The notes: generated by a model from the sequence alone, not told the origin. Numbered from the stretch's first letter, positions 49,335 through 58,102 are shown. The stretch is DNA of 64,000 nucleotides from Arcobacter sp. FWKO B (GCF_014844135.1 NZ_CP041403.1:1364001-1428000), one strand, 5' to 3'. Numbers and translations: made by a program.

Positions 49335-50365
49335 GCTACTCACAACAACTTCAACAAGGAGATACATCAGCAAAACTTCAAGGAGAAGATTTCAAAACAG
49401 GAGCAGTAGCAGCAGGTACAAGAGAACTCATCTCTCCACTTACAGCAAACTCATCTGAAAAAATACAACTAGCTACATCCCAACTTGCAGGAGTAATAGC
49501 AGGAGGACTTAGCGGTGGAGATAGTGGAGCAAGTGTAGGATATAATATAGCAACAAGTGCAGAGATTTATAATAGACAACTTCATAAAGATGAGATAGCA
49601 TTACAAAAAACAAAGAATGCTTTAAAGTTAAAAGAAGTTTTAGCTGAAATTAGTCCAAATCTCTCACGGGAAAATGTAAACTATCTCTATGAACAAACAC
49701 AAAAAGCAATGGTAGATGAAAATGGACAAAAAATATTAGATAGAATTGTAGAAAAAGCAAGAATACAAGGTATGGAACAAGAAGTATTAACTGTAATTAA
49801 TGAGGCAAAACAACAGATATTATCAGATGCAAAAGGAAATGTATATGTGGATTTACAAGGAAAACCAACATTAGTTCCAATGATGGATACAAATAATTAT
49901 TATGACCCAAGATATTATCCTTCAAGTACAGTACAACAAAATCTTAATATTTTTACATCTGCAACATTAACCACAGCAGGATTAGTACCTAATCCAATAG
50001 TGTCAGGTACAGCTTGGGGTGTTGATACTGTAAGAAATATTTATAATGAACCTCATGATGATGTTTATGATGCAGCTAAAAATACTTATCTTCCTTCAGC
50101 TTTAGGATTTCCTGCAAATAAATCTTATATTCAAAAAGCAGGAGCAGGACTAAGCTACTATAATTTAGTAGAGAGCATCAGTAATTATAATAATCAACGA
50201 AAAGTATTAGAATGGCAAAAGGATCAAACAAATAATCAGGAGCTAGTTAATATATATTCTAATCCATCGCAATTTACAGAAAATATAGATAAAAACATTT
50301 ATAACAAAGCTAATACAATTTCTATAAAACCAACTTGGTTGGAGGATACTCAAGATGCTAATTGA
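49331..50365 (+). CDS. Orphan toxin module 7
   Basis: 344 residues beginning MSYSQQLQQGDTSAKLQG. The first 90 residues are a different pre-toxin type (LTANSSEKIQLATSQLAGVIAGGLSGGDSGASVGYNIATSAEIYNRQLHKDEI), typical of other haemagglutinin C-ends, where a YNIATSAEIYNRQLH boundary takes the place of VENN. The tip runs from about residue 95 (LRENVNYLYEQTQ-like helix) through LVPNPIVSGTAWGVDTVRN to the end; no catalytic motif recognised. It overlaps its neighbours on both sides. Confidence 0.7.
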   Translation: MSYSQQLQQGDTSAKLQGEDFKTGAVAAGTRELISPLTANSSEKIQLATSQLAGVIAGGLSGGDSGASVGYNIATSAEIYNRQLHKDEIALQKTKNALKLKEVLAEISPNLSRENVNYLYEQTQKAMVDENGQKILDRIVEKARIQGMEQEVLTVINEAKQQILSDAKGNVYVDLQGKPTLVPMMDTNNYYDPRYYPSSTVQQNLNIFTSATLTTAGLVPNPIVSGTAWGVDTVRNIYNEPHDDVYDAAKNTYLPSALGFPANKSYIQKAGAGLSYYNLVESISNYNNQRKVLEWQKDQTNNQELVNIYSNPSQFTENIDKNIYNKANTISIKPTWLEDTQDAN

Positions 50366-50801
50366 GCTATGGGGGAGATATGAAAAATATATTTTAAAAT
50401 ATTCTGATACACAATTAAAATCATGGTATGCTTTACTTGTGTCTATGGTACCTTTCCTAATATTAAACTATATCATTTTTTATTTTATGTTAAATTATAA
50501 TGTATCTTATAATCATATGATGATAATAGGATTATCAATTCCAATGGGAAGATTATTATATGCATATATTATATATAAAAATAATCTTTATTTTGGAGAT
50601 GGGTATAATTGGTTTACTTTGGTACTGTTTATTTTTGGAATGCTTGTGGCAATAATAGGTTTAACATATTTAATTATCAAAGATATAAACGGAGGATTTG
50701 AAGATAAGCAACAAGAAGAGCATACTTATAGGAAAATTCAAATAGATACAAATATAAGTAATAAGTATGACTATTTATTACAGAATAATAAGAGTGAGTA
50801 G
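50355..50801 (+). CDS. Membrane protein, likely immunity for module 7
   Basis: 148 residues with four hydrophobic segments (about 24-48, 56-75, 86-110) and a polar C-terminus. Overlaps the module 7 end by 11 bases. No family recognised. Confidence 0.6.
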   Translation: MLIELWGRYEKYILKYSDTQLKSWYALLVSMVPFLILNYIIFYFMLNYNVSYNHMMIIGLSIPMGRLLYAYIIYKNNLYFGDGYNWFTLVLFIFGMLVAIIGLTYLIIKDINGGFEDKQQEEHTYRKIQIDTNISNKYDYLLQNNKSE

Positions 50802-50806
50802 TATAT

Positions 50807-51223
50807 ATGATGAATGATATTATAAGATTACAAAAGTTTACATCAACCCAAGAACAATATAATCACTCCAACTATAACCCAAATAGTACAATAGGATTAG
50901 TGGATAGTTCAGCCACATTTGTACCAACAGTAAAAGTAGGAGAAACTTTTTACAACACAGGGAAAGTAGTAACACCTTATGTAGTAAGGCAAACTGGACA
51001 GGTTTATGATGATGTGACATTGGGGATTATTAGTCAAGGTAATAAGGTGGCTCCTAATTTGACTAATAAATATTTAGTCAATAATGTTAAGGTAAATGAA
51101 TCGTTAATAGATGCTACTACAGATTATTTTTTATTAGGTATTCCTTCCCCAAGTAAGATAGGCTATGGAGTAGGAGGATATGGCTTATTAACAGACTTTT
51201 TAGAAAGAAATAAGGATAAATAA
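50807..51223 (+). CDS. Orphan toxin module 8 (short tip)
   Basis: 138 residues with Asn/Thr/Val-rich sequence (YNPNSTIGLVDSSATFVPTV...LTNKYLVNNVKVNESLIDATTDY). No pre-toxin anchor remains; it seems to be only the tip. ATG at 50807 or 50810. Stop abuts the next gene. Confidence 0.5.
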   Translation: MMNDIIRLQKFTSTQEQYNHSNYNPNSTIGLVDSSATFVPTVKVGETFYNTGKVVTPYVVRQTGQVYDDVTLGIISQGNKVAPNLTNKYLVNNVKVNESLIDATTDYFLLGIPSPSKIGYGVGGYGLLTDFLERNKDK

Positions 51224-51565
51224 ATGAAGTTTCTCTCTGTTTTTTTTATTTTCTTGGGACTATTAAGTTTAGTATTTAATATATCCCATCCTTTTGGTTT
51301 ATCAGGTAAAAGTATCCAATATTATAATAATTTTGAAGACAGATTATTCTTTGGCTGTGTCCAACTTTTGGTAGGAATTATATTGTTTTACATAGGCTAT
51401 AAAAGACAAGAAGACAAAGAAAAAATTAGCAAATGCCCCACCTGCAAAGAAATATTCAACCATCACGAACTAGAAAATGGTAAGTGTCCTTATTGTAAAG
51501 ATGTAGATATGGTAGATATTGAAGAGTATTATAAACAATATCCTAAAGAAAGAGATGATAAATGA
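51224..51565 (+). CDS. Membrane protein with zinc-ribbon tail, likely immunity for module 8
   Basis: 113 residues: two hydrophobic helices (1-18, 44-62) followed by a cytoplasmic zinc ribbon CPTCKEIF...CPYCKDVDM (CxxC, 14 residues, CxxC). The zinc-binding tail is unusual for an immunity protein. The TGA overlaps the ATG of a relic (ATGA), as after other immunity genes here. Confidence 0.6.
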   Translation: MKFLSVFFIFLGLLSLVFNISHPFGLSGKSIQYYNNFEDRLFFGCVQLLVGIILFYIGYKRQEDKEKISKCPTCKEIFNHHELENGKCPYCKDVDMVDIEEYYKQYPKERDDK

Positions 51566-51711
51566 GTGTAAATTTAATCTTAAATAAAACCCTAACCCAA
51601 ACGACAACCCAACTAGCACCTAAAGTGATAACAGCAAATAGTCAAACAAGATACAGATTTACTTATCAAAGGAGATGTAAGTGCAGTAACAATACTGTTT
51701 ATAGTAAATGA
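51562..51711 (+). pseudogene. Decayed pre-toxin relic closing the array
   Basis: ATGAGTGTAAATTTAATC begins a frame (NKTLTQTTTQLAPKVITANS) that drifts out of frame. The DNA caaacaagatacagatttac followed by ttatcaaaggagatgtaagt matches the pre-toxin DNA of the main gene (caaactagatacagattcac, ttatcaaaggagctgtaagt). This is a ninth, broken module copy and marks the right end of the array. Confidence 0.7.
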
Positions 51712-51867
51712 TAAAGATTTGATAAGATTGATATTAATTATTAAGTATATAACCTCATAAATTATATATTATCTTCTTTTAATTATAAATTTAGTAAAAT
51801 GTTATATCATTATTTTAGTTATAATTTGACCAAAATGATGGATACACACAAAATGGAGTTTAATTTT
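51712..51867. other. Spacer with promoter of the Sel1 gene
   Basis: A/T-rich. A TATAAT box at 51820-51825, 43 bases before the chosen start and preceded by TTTTAG, fits a sigma-70 promoter. Nothing else recognised. Confidence 0.4.
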
Positions 51868-52608
51868 ATGAAGCAGAGAATTGTAGTAATGTTGGTTATG
51901 TTATTTAGTATAATAAATGCAAGTGGTGTTGATCAAGGTATAGAAGCAATAAATCAAAAAGATTATGAAAAAGCTTTTAATTATTTTGAAGAGGCTTGTA
52001 ATGATGGTTATCATCAAGGATGTTATAATTTGGGAATTATGTATGAAAAAGGTGAGGGCATAAAACAAGACTTATCAAAAGCTTTAAAATTGTATACAAA
52101 TTCTTGTGAAGCTGGAGCATCAAATGCATGTAATAACTTAGGAGTTTTTTATTCAAAAGGTATAATTGTCAAAAAAAATTTGTTAAAAGCTGTAGACCTT
52201 TATCAAAAGTCTTGTAGTTTTGGTTATATGCAAGGTTGTTTTAATCTTGCGATTGCTTATGAAGGTGGTTTAGGAGTAAAGCAAGATTTATTAAAAGCTA
52301 TTGAACTCTATTCAGAAGGATGTTCTAAGAATAATGCATATAGTTGTCATAATCTAGGGGTAATTTATACATATGGAAAAGGTGTAGAACAAGATTATAC
52401 TAAAGCTTCTAAATTTTATTTGAAAGCTTGTGAGGGAGGAGATCCTACTGGATGTAATAATTTAGGTGTTTTATACAAACAAGGACTTGGAGTCAGTCAA
52501 AGTGATGAAAAAGCAATAGAATATTATGTTAAAGCTTGTAATCTTGGATATGAGGATGGTTGTTATAATTTAGGATTCTTGTATGCTAAAAAGCATATTT
52601 CTAAATAA
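51868..52608 (+). CDS. Secreted Sel1-repeat, Cys-rich (Hcp-like) protein
   Basis: 246 residues with signal peptide MKQRIVVMLVMLFSIINASG; I choose the ATG at 51868 because residues upstream do not fit a signal. Six or seven Sel1 repeats of 36 residues follow, each with a pair of Cys eight apart (for example ACNDGYHQGCYNLGIMYEKGEGIKQD), which form one disulfide per repeat in Helicobacter cysteine-rich proteins. These are periplasmic or secreted adaptor-like proteins. It directly follows the toxin array and may be an unrelated cargo gene or an immunity-like partner. Confidence 0.85.
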   Translation: MKQRIVVMLVMLFSIINASGVDQGIEAINQKDYEKAFNYFEEACNDGYHQGCYNLGIMYEKGEGIKQDLSKALKLYTNSCEAGASNACNNLGVFYSKGIIVKKNLLKAVDLYQKSCSFGYMQGCFNLAIAYEGGLGVKQDLLKAIELYSEGCSKNNAYSCHNLGVIYTYGKGVEQDYTKASKFYLKACEGGDPTGCNNLGVLYKQGLGVSQSDEKAIEYYVKACNLGYEDGCYNLGFLYAKKHISK

Positions 52609-52625
52609 TCATTGGTTATATCATA

Positions 52626-53768
52626 ATGAGTAAATATATCAAATTATTAAGTTTCATATTTATAGTGTTTTTACTTAATGGTTGTGTTATTAATGGTAAA
52701 TATGGGATTCCAAATGGTGGTGCAGCTGTTAGATTTGATAAGCCGATATGGTTGTCAGGTATTCAAGATGATGAATTAGGGTATACACAAAATTTTCCTG
52801 TATCTGTAGAAAATGATTTTATGAAAATTATACAAGGTGGGTATTGGCTTGCAAATACTAACGGAAAGAATTCACAGTTAGTTTATTCTTTTCAAATCAA
52901 TATCAAGCAACCATTTTCAAAGAATAGAGTTTGGACAAAGACTATATTAGAAAATCCATCTGATAAAATGAACCCTATAGAATATACTCATTATTTAGAT
53001 GAACAAGATAAAAATACTCAAGTAACACATGCTGTTGTAAATAATGTAAAATTACATGAGAAATATCATTTTACAATAGAGGTTTATGAAGATGAACAAA
53101 GAACTAAACTTATTTCTTCATTAAAACAAATTTTTATATCCCCAGTTGATAACACTACAGGATGTATACAATTAGATAAAAATTTAAAGAAAGCACTATT
53201 AGGTTATATGGTAGATGGTAAAAAAGTATTATCTTTAGATCATTTAATTGTTTGGTGCGATGTGGACGCAACGAAATATATTTCAGAATTTGGAGTTGAT
53301 TATTTAAAAGATAAACCATTTCCTACAGTATTTTTTCAAGATGCTATGATATTTGATAAAAATCAGTCTTGGGAACTTTCCCAAAAAATTGCTAAGATGA
53401 TTAATAGTCCAGTTGGAAGGATAAATATTGCCACAGGTGATTATCTTGCAAGTGAAAGTTTAACAACAGAAGATGTTTTGCTTAATAGAACTTATGAATA
53501 TATAAATCAGAAATTGCAACAAGAGGATAAAAAAGGTGTTTTAATTTTATTTATGACTGCAAATAATCAATTTGTTAGGGCTTTAAAAGTAGCAAAACTA
53601 AATAATGTAAAATATGAAAACTTAAAGATCATGTATTTTGCCAATGATTGGTCTATAGAGCAAAGAATAGGCTCTTTTGAGCAAAGTCAGCAAAGTGGAA
53701 TTCATCCTGCCGAAGTTTTTTTCGACAATCAAGATTTAATAGAAGAAATAAAAAACGCAATCCAATAA
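52626..53768 (+). CDS. Large lipoprotein of unknown function
   Basis: 380 residues. Lipobox LLNGC (Cys20). Residues 60-180 look like a beta-rich domain (VYSFQINIKQPF..., YHFTIEVYEDE); residues 200-380 alternate helix and strand (VLILFMTANNQFVRALKVAKLN, KIMYFANDWSIEQRIGSF), like a Rossmann-type fold. No family recognised. It starts 17 bases after the Sel1 gene, so they probably share a transcript. Confidence 0.6.
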   Translation: MSKYIKLLSFIFIVFLLNGCVINGKYGIPNGGAAVRFDKPIWLSGIQDDELGYTQNFPVSVENDFMKIIQGGYWLANTNGKNSQLVYSFQINIKQPFSKNRVWTKTILENPSDKMNPIEYTHYLDEQDKNTQVTHAVVNNVKLHEKYHFTIEVYEDEQRTKLISSLKQIFISPVDNTTGCIQLDKNLKKALLGYMVDGKKVLSLDHLIVWCDVDATKYISEFGVDYLKDKPFPTVFFQDAMIFDKNQSWELSQKIAKMINSPVGRINIATGDYLASESLTTEDVLLNRTYEYINQKLQQEDKKGVLILFMTANNQFVRALKVAKLNNVKYENLKIMYFANDWSIEQRIGSFEQSQQSGIHPAEVFFDNQDLIEEIKNAIQ

Positions 53769-53908
53769 ATTAATGATAGAAACTATGAAATATTGACAAT
53801 TATAATAAAATCGTGATTTTTGTGCTATTTTGTTATATATTTTTATATATTATTTAATAATCTTTAAGGTTTCTTTTCATAAAATATGTTTTGAATAAAT
53901 AGTTGTCT

Positions 53909-53914
53909 TATACT
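53909..53914 (+). promoter_or_regulatory. Candidate -10 box
   Basis: TATACT after TTGTCT, 22 bases before the start of the next small gene. Confidence 0.35.
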
Positions 53915-53935
53915 ATATATGATGAAAGGATTAAT

Positions 53936-54277
53936 ATGAAAAAGTTTACATCTATCATAATACTAATGGTATTGATGTCAGTAAGTTTAAATGCACAAAA
54001 CGGAGGTAAGAGACTAACTCTTGTTGAAGAAAATCACGCTGAGTTGTATTTCAATGGGGTGAAATATATATTAGACAGCTATATAGTAATGTTTGAAAAT
54101 CCTTATTATATTATTATTGAACGAGAAGATAAATCCCCTATTGAATATCAAGAGGCAATTGATATATCAATTGATTATATTAAACCAAGAGGATGTACTT
54201 CACCATTGGAACGACTTCCAAATTTAGATAGACATAATGAAGATAAAACGAAATGGATGATAGGTATTTCCTGCTAG
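53936..54277 (+). CDS. Small secreted protein
   Basis: 113 residues with a signal peptide (MKKFTSIIILMVLMSVSLNA). The start at 53936 has AAGGA 7 bases upstream; an upstream ATG at 53903 would spoil the signal. Mature part about 93 residues with two Cys (GCTSPLE and the C-terminal ISC). No family recognised. Followed by a clear terminator. Confidence 0.6.
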   Translation: MKKFTSIIILMVLMSVSLNAQNGGKRLTLVEENHAELYFNGVKYILDSYIVMFENPYYIIIEREDKSPIEYQEAIDISIDYIKPRGCTSPLERLPNLDRHNEDKTKWMIGISC

Positions 54278-54299
54278 AGCAAGATAATAAATGATCATC

Positions 54300-54324
54300 A
54301 CTAGCAAATAAAAAATTTGCTAGT
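54300..54324 (+). terminator. Intrinsic terminator
   Basis: ACTAGCAAAT (54300-54309) / ATTTGCTAGT (54315-54324), loop AAAAA, followed by TGTATTTT. It ends the accessory region transcript. Confidence 0.75.
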
Positions 54325-54377
54325 TGTATTTTGACTGTTAATTTTAAATGTTATGTGTTTGACAATTGGTCACATAC

Positions 54378-54779
54378 TTAAGTAGCAACATCTCTCATAA
54401 CCTCACTCCAAGAGTATGAAAAGTGTTTTTTGATATAAGTTTCACTATGTGGTACGGTGCATTTTGAGCAGTCTTGGTGTGTGATGCCATTGTATTGCAT
54501 TTGTTTGCCATTTTTTGAGTCTATGGAGCAGAAGCTTTTGATTTTGGGTGCGTTGTCATCAAATCTGAAGTGTGGGCAGCCGCAAAAGTAGCAGTTTAGT
54601 TCTTTCATATCGTGGCATTTAGTACCTTTTTCAAAAAGAGGGCAGAAATCTTTTTCGTGTATTACCATATTTTCAAATCTAAAATATTCTATTGTCTCAT
54701 CTATGCTTTTGTCTGATAGTTTGTTTATAATATCTCTGTGTTTTTCGGCGTGGTTATCAAACCAGTTTTTGTAGCTCAT
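54378..54779 (-). CDS. Cys-rich small-domain protein (PF04071-like)
   Basis: 133 residues. The cluster FCPLFEKGTKCHDMKELNCYFCGCPHF, then FCSIDSKNG and QDCSKCTVPHSE, fits the Cys-rich small domain family that is often fused to or beside cobalamin genes. Metal or Fe-S binding is likely. It is the last gene of a leftward four-gene set and lies 3.7 kb from the cobalamin operon, which agrees with that link. Start overlaps the upstream stop (ATGA). Confidence 0.65.
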   Translation of the reverse strand: MSYKNWFDNHAEKHRDIINKLSDKSIDETIEYFRFENMVIHEKDFCPLFEKGTKCHDMKELNCYFCGCPHFRFDDNAPKIKSFCSIDSKNGKQMQYNGITHQDCSKCTVPHSETYIKKHFSYSWSEVMRDVAT

Positions 54780-55384
54780 AGTTTATATTCCATTGAATTT
54801 ATTTTTAGTTTTTTATTGATAAAAGGGTCTATGACGGCACTTATATCATCTAGCTTGTATTTGAGTTCAAAGCCTACTTTTGAGCCTTTTGCCGTACTTT
54901 CTAGTATATAATATTTCTCGCCGTTTATATATAGCCCTTTTGTGTTTTTTAGCCTTGAATCTTGAAGTTTGACTATTACAAATATATGTTTTGGGACTGT
55001 GACGAAATAGCTTTCATATCCGCTTACTTTTAGCATAGAAATCAAAAGGTTGCTTTTATCATCACAATCACCGAAGTTTTGTTCTACTGTGTTTTTTGGG
55101 CTTCTTGCTACGAAGTGGTTTTCTTTATATGGTATGGCTGTCACGAAATCTAGCATCTTTTGAACTTTGCACAGGTCATCTTGGCAGTTTTTGGATAAAT
55201 GAAGAGCTAAATTTTTGGTAAAATCATCAGTTCTTACTTGATTTACATAAGTAGCTCCATCTATATCTATAAATTGGTTTTTGGCTATAAAAAATGCACT
55301 AAACCCAATATATGCAAAAACTATTATTGAAACTAAGCTTACAAATAAAGAGATGTAATAAGCTAGTTTACTTTGAAAAATCAT
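54776..55384 (-). CDS. Membrane-anchored transglutaminase-like protein
   Basis: 202 residues: N-terminal membrane helix (about 8-33), then a papain-like transglutaminase core with Cys in FGDCDDKSNLLISML, His in VPKHIFVIVKL and an acidic residue in YYILESTAKG. Such proteins often act as cysteine peptidases outside the membrane. Overlaps neighbours at both ends by ATGA-type junctions. Confidence 0.75.
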   Translation of the reverse strand: MIFQSKLAYYISLFVSLVSIIVFAYIGFSAFFIAKNQFIDIDGATYVNQVRTDDFTKNLALHLSKNCQDDLCKVQKMLDFVTAIPYKENHFVARSPKNTVEQNFGDCDDKSNLLISMLKVSGYESYFVTVPKHIFVIVKLQDSRLKNTKGLYINGEKYYILESTAKGSKVGFELKYKLDDISAVIDPFINKKLKINSMEYKL

Positions 55385-55677
55385 AATACATTAGTTATGC
55401 TAGCTTTGTTGTTTGTGACTTTGATATAAACACTAAATTCATAAGCGTTTTCATGGTCTATCCCTACATTAAGTACATATTCACCATCACTATCAATACA
55501 TTCCCATTTCTCACAAAATTTAATTTCATCAATTCCATCATAGTGATAAGTTCCAAAAGCATTTTCTACTTCTTCTTTTAAATCTTTTATCGATACATTT
55601 TCTATTTCTTCAAGATTTTGTATCACTTTTTTGAGTGTTGTTCTAAATTTTGTCAAATCTAATTCTTCTTCAAACAT
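55381..55677 (-). CDS. Hypothetical acidic protein
   Basis: 98 residues, acidic, no signal peptide. A helix (LKKVIQNLEEIENVSIKDLKEEVEN) is followed by four or five strands (ECIDSDGEYVLNVGIDHENAYEFSVYIKV). No family recognised. Coupled to the transglutaminase-like gene by a 4-base overlap, so a joint function is possible. Confidence 0.6.
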   Translation of the reverse strand: MFEEELDLTKFRTTLKKVIQNLEEIENVSIKDLKEEVENAFGTYHYDGIDEIKFCEKWECIDSDGEYVLNVGIDHENAYEFSVYIKVTNNKASITNVL

Positions 55678-55686
55678 GTCTTATCC

Positions 55687-56052
55687 TTATATTTTATCTT
55701 CCACATCAATATCCCATACTACACTAATCCCATATTCCCTATCAAGTGAGATATATTTGTAATACTCTTTTTTAGCGGTGAAACTATAAAGTTGGACTAT
55801 CACATCTTCACCATTTAAAAGCTTTTTTACTTCTGCAACTCCAATACCTCTTTTGCCCCATCGAAGCAAAGAATTGCCCCAAATCCTAAAACTACAAGAT
55901 GCATCTGGTGATAGCTCAAACATCTCACCATCTTCAGTTTTCCATGAAGCATTGTTACAAGTATAAACTTTTGTGTTTTTGCCACGAACTAGTTTTTTTT
56001 CGTAGCTTACAATACCATCTTTACAATATGGACATTTACCTATTATTGACAT
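55687..56052 (-). CDS. Zinc-ribbon protein, topoisomerase-tail-like
   Basis: 121 residues. GKCPYCKDGIVSYEKK with a later CNNASW and CSFRIWG resembles the topoisomerase I/III C-terminal zinc ribbon (CPxCxxG...CxxxxCxFxIW). The second half (GVAEVKKLLNGEDVIVQLYSFTAKKEY) is also typical of such DNA-binding tails. No catalytic part exists. First gene of the leftward set; divergent from the GGDEF-EAL gene. Confidence 0.7.
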   Translation of the reverse strand: MSIIGKCPYCKDGIVSYEKKLVRGKNTKVYTCNNASWKTEDGEMFELSPDASCSFRIWGNSLLRWGKRGIGVAEVKKLLNGEDVIVQLYSFTAKKEYYKYISLDREYGISVVWDIDVEDKI

Positions 56053-56149
56053 TTGTTTTTCCTCTTGAAATTATAGCTTAAAGTGCTTTTATTTTGTATT
56101 TAAGGGTAGTTGTTATAAAATGACCATCTAAAGTCTTGAAGGGATGATA

Positions 56150-58102
56150 ATGGAAGTTAAAGATTCTCAAAGTTATAAAAATGCTTTTTATATTGCTGTG
56201 ATATATTTTGTTTTTGGTGTAGCGTGGATAGTGGTTTCTGACACTATTGTTGCTAGCAGTGCTGGAAATTTAGATCAAATAACTATTATGCAGACATATA
56301 AGGGGTGGTTTTTTGTTTTTATAACGACAGTTCTTTTGTATATGATAACATATCGTTTTTTTAAAAATAGTTTTTTTCAATATCAAAAACAAATCAAAAT
56401 TCAAGAAGAACACCAAAAAGAGATATCCAAAAGTGATGCACTTGTTAGAACTATAGTAAATTCTTCTCCTGATGCAATATTTGCAAAAGATTTAGAGGGA
56501 AAGTATATTTTATTTAATGAAAGTGCATCAAATATAGTAGGTATTGAGAAAGATAAAGTTATTGGAAATACAGATTTTATGATTTTCCAAAATGATGTAG
56601 CTGTAAGAGTACATGAAAATGATAAAGAGATTATTGCTACAAAATCAATTCGTACTAAAGAGGAAGAACTAACTACAAATTTTGGTTTAACAAAAGATTT
56701 TTTAGTTACAAAAGGTCCTTTGTTTACAGATAATGGAGAATTATTTGGTATTTTTGGTATTTCAAGAGATATTACAGCACAAAAACAACATGAAGAATAT
56801 CTTATTAAATCTAAACAAAAACTTTATGATTTGGCTCATCACGATATTCTTACAAAACTGCCAAATAGACTTCATATATCTGAAGTATTGGGAGTTAAGT
56901 GCCAAAAAGAAGAGCCATTTTCTTTGATTTTACTGGATTTGGATGGATTTAAGATAATAAATGACTCTTATGGACATAGATTTGGAGATAAGTTGATAAT
57001 TGGTGTTTCTAATTTACTTAAAGAAGTTTTTAATAAAGATGCAACAATTTATCGAATGGGTGGAGATGAGTTTGCCATTATTTTAGATTTTGACAATATT
57101 GATAATATTATTATATTGATGGAAAGGTTGAAAAGTAAGCTTAATAATTCATTTTTAGTAGATGAAGTTGAAGTTTATGTTACAGCTAGTATGGGTATTG
57201 CTATTCATAAGTATCGTACAAATTCTATAGAAGATCTTTTGCAAGAAGCAGATGCAGCTATGTATAATGCCAAAAAAATAGGAAAAAATACATACAGTTT
57301 TTATGATTCAAAATTCACACAAGATGCATTAATCCATACACAAATTGCAACAAATCTCAAAAAAGCTATGGACAATGATGATTTAGAATTGTACTATCAA
57401 TCCCAAAATGATGCATATAATGGTGATGTTATTGGCGTAGAAGCATTATTGAGATGGCGTACATCTGATGGAATGATACCACCGTCCGTATTTATCCCTA
57501 TAGCAGAAGAGACAGGGCTTATAATAGAAATTGGCAATATTGTATTGGCACAAGGGTGTAAAACTGCAATACAATGGCAGAATATGGGTATCTTAAATGG
57601 TAAAGTAGCTATTAATATATCCCCAAAACAATTAAATCACTTGGATTTTATTAAAAATATTGATAAAATCCTCAAAGAGACTCAATGTGACCCATCGTGG
57701 ATAGAACTAGAAATTACTGAAAGTTCTATTTTAGACAATCCAATACAAGCAATCGAACTTTTACAAAAATTAAAAAATAGGGGTTTTTATATCTCAATGG
57801 ATGACTTTGGTACTGGTTACTCATTTTTGTCATACTTGAAAAAGTTACCAATAGATAAATTAAAAATAGATCAATCATTTATAAGAAATATCACAAATGA
57901 CCATAAAAATCAAACTATTGTAAAAACTATTATTTCCTTAGCAAAAGGGCTATCTATACAAGTTTTAGCTGAGGGAGTGGAGAGTGAAGATGAGCTTGAA
58001 TTTTTGAAAGAATATGGTATTGATTTTATACAAGGTTATTATTATGCAAAGCCTTTGCCTTTTGCAGATGTTGAGGAAATATTGTGTAGATGTAAAGTAT
58101 AG
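56150..58102 (+). CDS. Membrane PAS-GGDEF-EAL protein
   Basis: About 650 residues. Two membrane helices (about 12-33 and 60-82) flank a very short periplasmic loop; a PAS domain (about 95-215); a GGDEF domain with intact GGDEF at 304-308; an EAL domain with EALLRW from 431 and DDFGTGYSFLSYLKKLPID. Both catalytic signatures look complete, so it could make and degrade c-di-GMP; there is no RxxD inhibitory site before GGDEF. The ATG at 56150 has GAAGGG 6 bases before it and is preferred to 56144. The gene's last 61 bases overlap the converging cobC gene. It is a possible source of ligand for the riboswitch at 19.2 kb. Confidence 0.9.
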   Translation: MEVKDSQSYKNAFYIAVIYFVFGVAWIVVSDTIVASSAGNLDQITIMQTYKGWFFVFITTVLLYMITYRFFKNSFFQYQKQIKIQEEHQKEISKSDALVRTIVNSSPDAIFAKDLEGKYILFNESASNIVGIEKDKVIGNTDFMIFQNDVAVRVHENDKEIIATKSIRTKEEELTTNFGLTKDFLVTKGPLFTDNGELFGIFGISRDITAQKQHEEYLIKSKQKLYDLAHHDILTKLPNRLHISEVLGVKCQKEEPFSLILLDLDGFKIINDSYGHRFGDKLIIGVSNLLKEVFNKDATIYRMGGDEFAIILDFDNIDNIIILMERLKSKLNNSFLVDEVEVYVTASMGIAIHKYRTNSIEDLLQEADAAMYNAKKIGKNTYSFYDSKFTQDALIHTQIATNLKKAMDNDDLELYYQSQNDAYNGDVIGVEALLRWRTSDGMIPPSVFIPIAEETGLIIEIGNIVLAQGCKTAIQWQNMGILNGKVAINISPKQLNHLDFIKNIDKILKETQCDPSWIELEITESSILDNPIQAIELLQKLKNRGFYISMDDFGTGYSFLSYLKKLPIDKLKIDQSFIRNITNDHKNQTIVKTIISLAKGLSIQVLAEGVESEDELEFLKEYGIDFIQGYYYAKPLPFADVEEILCRCKV

